Shown piece after piece: positions 58,950-64,000 of a DNA stretch of 64,000 bases. Source of the stretch: JALHVH01 sp964585685 (GTDB lineage: Bacteria; Acidobacteriota; Aminicenantia; Aminicenantales; Saccharicenantaceae); the NCBI GenBank assembly GCA_964585685.1, contig CAZPEP010000068.1, forward strand, positions 1 to 64,000. The letters run 5' to 3'. Each line of letters opens with the position of its first letter. Position 1 is the stretch's first letter. Below the pieces are notes generated by a model, which did no database searches, was not told where the DNA came from, and saw only the letters and a program-made list of their open reading frames with translations. The position numbers were made by a program, and so were the translations under genes.

Positions 58950-60260
58950 ATGTCCAAAATCGTCCTGATCGATTTCGATGAAAAGGACTGCGAGCACTTG
59001 CGCGCCGAGGGTTTCGACGCGGTGCTCCTGGCCGCGAGCGAGGGAGAGTCGGCGCGTCACCGGGTGCCTGTGGATTGTGAAACGGTCTTTTTTCAGATGG
59101 GTCGGCAGGGGCAGGAAGGCAGGGCCCGGAACGAACTTGCGCCGGAGATCGCCCCGCTCGTCGAGGGCGGGACCCGGGTCGTCTGTTTCGTCGGAGAGGG
59201 CGATCTCGTCGACCTGACCGGGATCATCGGTCTGTATCCCGAGCTTCATTTCCGGAACGCGGACCCGTCGGAGGGCCTCGTTCTCAGGCCGAAGGTCCCG
59301 TTCAGCCTCATTTTTGATAGGTTTGGACCGTCCATCGTCCATGCTTACAAGCTCTTTCAGGACCCCGTCCCCGAAACGTCGTGGGACAAGGTGTCGAGCG
59401 CAAACGGGAACTACGAGTTTCTGGCCAAAGGCCGGGACGGGCGCCCCGTCTCCGTCCTCATCCGCAAGGGCAAAGGCTTCTATCTCCTCCTCCCTTCGTT
59501 CGGCCCGAAGAACGCCGATGTTGCCGGCTTCTTCCTCAAGGACGTTGCCCCCCTGCTCGACCTGAGGGCGACGGAAGTCCCGGAATACGGCTGGCTCGAC
59601 GGCGGGGAGTATACATTCCCCGTCTTCAAAAACCTGCTCGCCCGCCGGGAGGAGGAGGTCAGGCGCCACGAACAGGCCCTCCGGGAGATCGAGGACAGCC
59701 TCAAGGAGGCCCGGGCGACGGAACAGGAATCCTTCAACAGGCTCCTCAAATCCGAAGGCTCCGAGCTCAAAAAGGCGGTCATCCAGGCCCTCCAATACCT
59801 CGGCTGGGGGAAGGTCGTGGATGTCGACGAGTACTGGAAGAAGGTCATCCGGAGCAAGGAGGAGGATGTCTGGCTTATCGAGGCCGGCGATCAGTCTGTC
59901 GAGGTCAGCCTTCAGAGGGAGCCCCTCATCCTAGTCCTCGTCCGGGGCGGCAGGAACTGGGCCACGGACGAGGAATGCGCCCTGCTCCAAAAATACAAGG
60001 GGCGCCGGATGCAGGAGTTCGACAACACCAGGATGAAGGCCGTGCTCGTCGGCAACTACTTCCTGGCCCAGGAAGCGGAGGCGCGGACGAGCCCGTTCTC
60101 CCCCCTCCAGGTCGAGGAAGCGCAGAAGGATGGGAACGGCCTGCTCACGACCTACGAGCTGTTCAAGGCCGTCAAGGCCGAAAAGGAAGGCAAGGTCCGT
60201 AAAGAGGATATCCGGGGACAGCTCGCTGGGAAGACCGGACTGGTTCGGTTCGAGTGGTGA
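58950..60260 (+). CDS. Unknown protein with coiled coil and possible degenerate nuclease-like domain
   Basis: 436 residues, no signal peptide or membrane helix. Residues 1-220 form an alpha/beta region I do not recognise. About 222-262 is a charged coiled coil (RREEEVRRHEQALREIEDSLKEA). The last 170 residues (KAVIQALQYLGWGKVVDVD, DVWLIEAGDQSVEV, MKAVLVGNYF, LLTTYELFKAVKAEK) resemble the restriction-endonuclease-like domains of some orphan proteins. The expected E-x-K is E-A-G, so catalysis is doubtful. The start at 58950 has a well-spaced GGGAGG. Confidence 0.65.
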   Translation: MSKIVLIDFDEKDCEHLRAEGFDAVLLAASEGESARHRVPVDCETVFFQMGRQGQEGRARNELAPEIAPLVEGGTRVVCFVGEGDLVDLTGIIGLYPELHFRNADPSEGLVLRPKVPFSLIFDRFGPSIVHAYKLFQDPVPETSWDKVSSANGNYEFLAKGRDGRPVSVLIRKGKGFYLLLPSFGPKNADVAGFFLKDVAPLLDLRATEVPEYGWLDGGEYTFPVFKNLLARREEEVRRHEQALREIEDSLKEARATEQESFNRLLKSEGSELKKAVIQALQYLGWGKVVDVDEYWKKVIRSKEEDVWLIEAGDQSVEVSLQREPLILVLVRGGRNWATDEECALLQKYKGRRMQEFDNTRMKAVLVGNYFLAQEAEARTSPFSPLQVEEAQKDGNGLLTTYELFKAVKAEKEGKVRKEDIRGQLAGKTGLVRFEW

Positions 60261-60564
60261 TTAGAACCTTCAGAGATAGTTGATCTTCAGGAATAGGCTG
60301 CGCGTTGACTTGGAACGTGTTCCGGTTCCGTAGGATCGTGTCGTCGTAGATCCTCTCCCCGTCGGAGCGCCGGGAGAAGCCGCGGCGAGCGGGCTTTCTC
60401 CCTCGGGCCGGGCGAAGGTTCTCTCGCGGCCGAAGGGCTTGCCGGCCGGGGCGATCTTGCCGGCTCGATCCTGATCTCGGTCTTTGCGCAGCTCCCGGCC
60501 TTGGCTTTTGGACACGATTGTGCTAAAAGAGAGGGCTATGGTCTAGGAAGACGAGGAGACATCC
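60261..60564. other. Intergenic stretch with possible outer-membrane-barrel end
   Basis: On the minus strand codons at 60273-60320 read T-R-S-K-S-T-R-S-L-F-L-K-I-N-Y-L and stop, like the last strand of a TonB-dependent barrel. The 65 codons upstream look random, so at most it is a scrap. A promoter for the next gene is at 60501-60529. Confidence 0.3.
60501..60529 (+). promoter_or_regulatory. Sigma-70-like promoter of the TPR gene
   Basis: TTGGCT (60501-60506), a 17-base gap and TAAAAG (60524-60529). GAGGAG precedes the ATG at 60565. Confidence 0.45.
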
Positions 60565-61221
60565 ATGAAAAGAGCGGAACGCAGACAGCTCAAAGAAGAC
60601 GAGTTCGTTTCGGGCATGACCAGGTTTCTCGAGCTCGCGAAGACGTGGGGACGGGAACTCCTCATTGGCGCGGGAGTCCTCGTGCTTCTGGCGCTGGTCT
60701 TCCTGGGCATCACCTTCCTCAAGAACCGGGGGCTCCGGGCCGAGAGCCGGGTCGTCGGCGAGATCCTTTCCCTCCGGGCCGGCCTCGACCAGAAGCCGGA
60801 GAACCTGCCCCGGCTGGAAAAGCTAGCCGGCTCCGGAAAGTATTCTCGCGTCGCCTACATCGCGCTGGCCACATATTGGCTCGAGAAGGGCGAACTGGAC
60901 AAGGCGGAGAGGAGCGCTTCCGCCGTTAAGCCGGCCCGGCGGGATTTCGTCGCCTACCAGGCCCAGGACCTCCTGGCCCAGATCTGCGTCCGGAAGAAGG
61001 ATTTCGGCCGGGCCCTGGAGATTTACGCCAGGATCGAAAAGGAGAAACCTGCCTCCTACCCCCTCGACGCGGTCCTGTTCCATAAGGCCGAGGCGCTGGA
61101 GCTCAAGGGCGATGTCTCGGAAGCCCTCGCCGTTTTCAAGAAGCTCCAGGAGGAATACAATCAGACCTATTACGGCTACGAGGCGTCCCTGAAGATCGGC
61201 CGGCTCGAGAGCGCCAAGTAG
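60565..61221 (+). CDS. Membrane-anchored tetratricopeptide-repeat protein (YfgM-like)
   Basis: 218 residues. A cytoplasmic basic start, one membrane helix (about 33-53) and then TPR-like helices (AYIALATYWLEKGELDKAERSASAV, YQAQDLLAQICVRKKDFGRALEIYARI, LFHKAEALELKGDVSEALAVFKKL). The layout matches YfgM, an ancillary Sec-translocon protein, though other TPR scaffolds look alike. It is followed 65 bases later by a ferredoxin gene with its own promoter. Confidence 0.75.
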   Translation: MKRAERRQLKEDEFVSGMTRFLELAKTWGRELLIGAGVLVLLALVFLGITFLKNRGLRAESRVVGEILSLRAGLDQKPENLPRLEKLAGSGKYSRVAYIALATYWLEKGELDKAERSASAVKPARRDFVAYQAQDLLAQICVRKKDFGRALEIYARIEKEKPASYPLDAVLFHKAEALELKGDVSEALAVFKKLQEEYNQTYYGYEASLKIGRLESAK

Positions 61222-61230
61222 GGCGTTCCC

Positions 61231-61258
61231 TTGAAAAGCCGGGCGATTGGAATATAAT
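61231..61258 (+). promoter_or_regulatory. Sigma-70 promoter of the ferredoxin gene
   Basis: TTGAAA (61231-61236), a 16-base gap and TATAAT (61253-61258). CGAGGAGG follows before the ATG at 61287. Confidence 0.6.
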
Positions 61259-61286
61259 GGTCCCGTAATTCTCGAGGAGGAACCCG

Positions 61287-61532
61287 ATGGCTTTCATGAT
61301 CACCGAGGAATGCATCAATTGCGGCGCCTGCGAGCCCGAGTGTCCCAATCAGGCCATCACGGCGGGCGACGAACGCTACGTCATCGAGCCTGCGAAGTGC
61401 ACGGAGTGCGTCGGGCATTTCGAGGAATCCCAGTGCGCGGCGGTCTGCCCCGTCGACTCTTGCGTGGCCGATCCCAATCGCAAGGAGAACAGGGACGAGC
61501 TGATGGCAAGGTTCCACAAGCTTCAGGGCTGA
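61287..61532 (+). CDS. 2[4Fe-4S] ferredoxin (YfhL type)
   Basis: 81 residues with two cluster motifs: C-I-N-C-G-A-C-E-P-E-C-P near the start, and C-T-E-C-V-G-H-F-E-E-S-Q-C-A-A-V-C-P, whose long C-x2-C-x8-C spacing is typical of the YfhL/Alvin type. It carries low-potential electrons. The M50 protease gene follows 29 bases later and may be co-transcribed. Confidence 0.93.
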   Translation: MAFMITEECINCGACEPECPNQAITAGDERYVIEPAKCTECVGHFEESQCAAVCPVDSCVADPNRKENRDELMARFHKLQG

Positions 61533-61561
61533 CCCGGAGCTTTCGCGGATGACCTTTTTCC

Positions 61562-62503
61562 ATGCGGCTCATGGAAAGGATCCGAGCGAAGGCGGGACCC
61601 TGGCTTAACATCCTCCTGTTCGTCCTGACGATCGCCTCCACGTTCTTCGTAGGCCTGAGCTGGAGCCTGAGCTACAGAGACGGGAATGCGGTCGATCCGG
61701 ACTTCCCGTTCAATTTCCGGGCCGGGCTTTTCGACGACCGCGGGATCGTCACCCTGAGCGTCCTCTACTCCGTCGTCCTTCTCGTCATCCTCCTTGGGCA
61801 TGAGTTTGGTCATTACCTGGCCTGCCGGCGTTACCGGATCGACGCCACGCTCCCGTACTTCGTCCCGGCCCCGACCCTGATCGGCACCCTGGGGGCGTTC
61901 ATCAAGATCAAGTCCCCGATCACGCGCAAGCGCCAACTGTTCGACATCGGGGCGGCCGGGCCGCTCGCCGGCTTTACCCTTGCTCTCCCGGCGCTCGTCG
62001 TCGGCCTGTCCCTATCGAAGATCGCGCTCCCGCCCCATGGGGAGAGAGCCCTGGTCTTCGGGGAGCCTCTGCTCTTCAAGTTCATCGCCGGGCTTTTGTT
62101 CACGGACATCCCGCCGGGGCACGTCATCGTCCCGCACCCCGTGGCTTTCGCGGGCTGGGTCGGCGTCCTGGTCACGGCGTTTAATCTTTTCCCCATGGGG
62201 CAGCTCGACGGCGGACACATCTTTTTCGCGATGGTCGGGAGAAAGGCCATGACCGTGGCCAAGATTTTCCTGGGGGCATTCGTCGTCATGGGCATCTTCT
62301 TCTGGGTGGGCTGGTTCGTCTGGGCGCTCCTTATCCTCCTCCTGGGCCTGAAGCATCCCCAGGTCGTGGACGTGGACGTCCCGCTGTCGCCGGGGAGGAA
62401 AGCCGTCGGCGTCCTTATCGTCCTGATCTTTGCGATCTCGTTCATCCCGGCCCCCATCAAGGGGTTCAATCTCTTCGACCTCCTGAGGCAGTTCGGTTTA
62501 TGA
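61562..62503 (+). CDS. Site-2-protease-family membrane metalloprotease (M50)
   Basis: 313 residues with six or so helices. The zinc site H-E-F-G-H is near residue 80 and the third ligand lies in Q-L-D-G-G-H near residue 218. No PDZ domain is present. It resembles the short archaeal/plant EGY-like S2P branch. Such proteases cut membrane-embedded regulators, so anti-sigma factors like that at 8030 are possible targets. An earlier ATG is absent; the start rests on the helix layout. Confidence 0.88.
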   Translation: MRLMERIRAKAGPWLNILLFVLTIASTFFVGLSWSLSYRDGNAVDPDFPFNFRAGLFDDRGIVTLSVLYSVVLLVILLGHEFGHYLACRRYRIDATLPYFVPAPTLIGTLGAFIKIKSPITRKRQLFDIGAAGPLAGFTLALPALVVGLSLSKIALPPHGERALVFGEPLLFKFIAGLLFTDIPPGHVIVPHPVAFAGWVGVLVTAFNLFPMGQLDGGHIFFAMVGRKAMTVAKIFLGAFVVMGIFFWVGWFVWALLILLLGLKHPQVVDVDVPLSPGRKAVGVLIVLIFAISFIPAPIKGFNLFDLLRQFGL

Positions 62504-62735
62504 GAAGAGCCGGGACGCTCGAGGGAAGGGCTCCGAGTTATTCACAGGAAGTGTGGAAAAAGTGTGGATATCTACCGGGTCGCAGGCTAAAAAGGCCAAC
62601 GAATCCTTGAAGATACGACGGTTTGCACAAGAATTCGTCATGGCAGGTAACTCGCTGATTATAAAAGAATTAATATGTCCTTGAAAACAAACGAAATGCG
62701 TTTTAAGCGGCGTGGGCCCGGTTCGAGGGGGGAAA

Positions 62736-63503
62736 ATGGACGATAGGTTCAGGGACGTGAAGGCCGATTTCGACCGGATGACCAGCCGGTTCCGCGGGGG
62801 AGAGATCTCCCGGCGCGAGTATATCGAGAGTCTCAAGCAGATGCGCTTCAAGGACGAGGAGGGCCGTTTCTGGATGATCGGGGCGCAGACCGGGAAATGG
62901 TATTACTTTAGCGGGACGGGCTGGGTCCAAAGCGCCTTGCCTTCCCTCGGCGAGAAAAGGGCCATCTGCATCTATTGCGGCCGCGAGAACGACCTCGAAT
63001 CCGAGGAGTGTGCGGGATGCGGCGGCCGCGTCGCGGCCGCGGGAGTTTGTCCCGTCTGCGGCTCTTCCTTGGACTCGGAAACGGGAGCCTGCCCGTCGTG
63101 TCCCACCCCGACGGCTCCAGAGTTCAGCGGCCCGGCGGGAGCCGCGCCGTCCCGAACCGGGGCGGGGGGGGACTATGTCGTTCGTTCCGTCCACCCGCTT
63201 TCATATCTTTTATTCTGGGGAGGCGTGGGGATCGTCTCCGGGGTCCTGTTAGGGCTATTGGCCGGAGCCACATCCTTTGTCCCAGGGATCTCCGACCTGC
63301 TTCCCGCGTTCTTCAAGGAGATGCAGGGAAAGCTCCTCGGCGGGATGGTCTTCGCCGGCCTCGGTGGGCTCGCGGGGTTCATCCTGTTCGGCGCGGCCGG
63401 CTTCCTCCTCGCGCTCTTGGCCAACGCAATCCTATCCTTCACGGGGGGAGTGAGGCTGCGGATGACAGGGCCGGCGGGGAAGGGTCCCGAGGACCGAGAC
63501 TAG
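62736..63503 (+). CDS. Zinc-ribbon membrane protein, unrecognised
   Basis: 255 residues. An N-terminal WYYFSGTGWVQ motif (about 55-70) is followed by zinc-ribbon cysteine pairs (C-I-Y-C, C-A-G-C, C-P-V-C, C-P-S-C between about 75 and 132). A linker follows, then two or three hydrophobic helices (about 160-185, 205-240). It resembles zinc-ribbon membrane proteins of unknown role. GAGGGGGG precedes the ATG at 62736. The 232-base gap before it shows no gene. Its end overlaps the converging hypF by four bases. Confidence 0.65.
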   Translation: MDDRFRDVKADFDRMTSRFRGGEISRREYIESLKQMRFKDEEGRFWMIGAQTGKWYYFSGTGWVQSALPSLGEKRAICIYCGRENDLESEECAGCGGRVAAAGVCPVCGSSLDSETGACPSCPTPTAPEFSGPAGAAPSRTGAGGDYVVRSVHPLSYLLFWGGVGIVSGVLLGLLAGATSFVPGISDLLPAFFKEMQGKLLGGMVFAGLGGLAGFILFGAAGFLLALLANAILSFTGGVRLRMTGPAGKGPEDRD

Positions 63504-64000
63504 GATTTCGGGCGTCTCGCCCGGGCCAGGGCGAAAGCGATCTGCCCAAGGGAAACGGACTCGTCGTTCGGCGAAAAGGCCTCGGAGCGAAGAACGCGGA
63601 ATCCTTCCTGTCCGAGCAGGCGCTCGGCGGCGAGGAGGAGCCTGCGGTTCAGGAAGCATCCCCCCGCGAGGGACACGATCCCGATCCCGTGTTCGTTCCT
63701 GGCCCGCCGCGCGATATCGAGGATGACCCGGCCCAACGTCTCGTGGAATTTCGCCGATACCCTCGATACGGGGACGCCGCGCCAGAGGTCGGCTACGACC
63801 TCCCGGATGGTGGGAGCGAAGGAGATCCGGAGGGGCGGCCCGTCCCCGGACACGGCATAAGGATAATGCGCCGACGTCCGGCGACCGGCGGCATCTTCGA
63901 GGCGCATGGCCGCCTCGGCTTCGTATTCTGTTTCCAGGGGAGCGAGCCCGCACAGGAAGGAGATTGCGTCGAAAAGGCGACCGCAGCTCGAAGCGGGGGG
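63500..64000 (-). CDS. hypF: [NiFe]-hydrogenase maturation carbamoyltransferase HypF, C-terminal part
   Basis: The frame enters from the right window edge with P-P-A-S-S-C-G-R-L-F-D-A-I-S-F-L-C-G-L-A-style sequence. It continues through EYEAEAAMRLED, FHETLGRVI and VSLAGGCFLNRRLL, all typical of the HypF Kae1-like C-terminus. HypF makes the cyanide ligand precursor for the hydrogenase active site from carbamoyl phosphate. Only about 167 residues are visible. It implies a [NiFe] hydrogenase elsewhere in the genome. Confidence 0.88.
   Translation of the reverse strand, partial: PPASSCGRLFDAISFLCGLAPLETEYEAEAAMRLEDAAGRRTSAHYPYAVSGDGPPLRISFAPTIREVVADLWRGVPVSRVSAKFHETLGRVILDIARRARNEHGIGIVSLAGGCFLNRRLLLAAERLLGQEGFRVLRSEAFSPNDESVSLGQIAFALARARRPKS

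Noticed and set aside
62641..62656. TGGCAGGTAACTCGCT upstream of the zinc-ribbon membrane gene, resembling a sigma-54 box
   Set aside because: GG-N10-GC spacing is right, but both conserved C of TGGCAC and the TT of TTGC are changed, and no upstream dyad is present.

Overview
The window is a high-GC bacterial chromosome segment, densely coded on both strands. It carries no rRNA. My taxonomic guess, from gene content and general style only, is an Acidobacteriota-type lineage such as Candidatus Aminicenantes. The pointers are many secreted M14, M19, M20, M28, M48 and S41 peptidases, a K+-type membrane pyrophosphatase, a DUF3943 outer-membrane protein, frequent sigma-54 regulators, and short inverted-repeat elements of the GGGGTCAxGTCTCAACTTTTGACA kind.

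Region 1 (1-13.2 kb). This holds a truncated CDP-alcohol phosphatidyltransferase, a GNAT-like protein and a dipeptidase. Next comes a peptide-type substrate-binding protein followed by a histidine kinase and an NtrC-type activator, with no transporter subunits. A stand-alone receiver, an ECF-type sigma/anti-sigma pair and a poly-gamma-glutamate operon (pgsB-pgsC-pgsW) complete the block. Three good -24/-12 (sigma-54) promoters precede the binding-protein operon, the lone receiver and the pgs operon. Two of them have the same upstream inverted repeat, GTAAA-N5-TTTAC. I read this as an undescribed sigma-54 circuit that may tie an extracellular ligand sensor to polyglutamate polymer production.

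Region 2 (13.2-30.9 kb). This has hppA, an M28 peptidase, a PTS-EIIA/zinc-ribbon fusion, an M14 carboxypeptidase and a GGQ release-factor-like protein. It then has the conserved leftward cluster ftsH-folP-cdaA-ybbR-glmM-pdxJ followed by an M20 amidohydrolase. pyrE and an outer-membrane DUF3943 protein are flanked by two MITE-like elements.

Region 3 (31-49.7 kb). After tRNA-Ala there is a decayed stretch: an amber-interrupted Cys-rich secreted ORF and an ABC-transporter pseudogene. A metallo-beta-lactamase/SGNH fusion, a HAD hydrolase and a TM2 protein follow. A leftward operon runs rodZ - ntrY-like kinase - ntrX-like regulator - recO; the regulator has lost both its Walker-A lysine and its GAFTGA loop. 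ftsX-ftsE follow, tightly coupled to two small membrane proteins, then mutM. The block ends with a rightward cassette of SH3 protein, M48 protease, CHASE2-adenylate cyclase, metallo-beta-lactamase hydrolase and cyclic-nucleotide-gated MscS channel. That cassette looks like a self-contained cyclic-nucleotide signalling unit.

Region 4 (49.9-58.5 kb). Downstream of tRNA-Arg(CCT) the sequence becomes mosaic and partly AT-rich. It holds an S-adenosylhomocysteine hydrolase scrap, a secreted acetamidase/formamidase, a glycine-rich membrane protein, IS21 istB remnants, a low-GC tandem amidohydrolase, a GIY-YIG protein, a CARDB protein and an S41 protease pseudogene. This is probably an accessory island.

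Region 5 (58.5-64 kb). The last stretch has an unrecognised protein with a possible degenerate nuclease domain, a TPR protein, a ferredoxin, an M50 protease, a zinc-ribbon membrane protein and the C-terminus of hypF, cut by the window edge.
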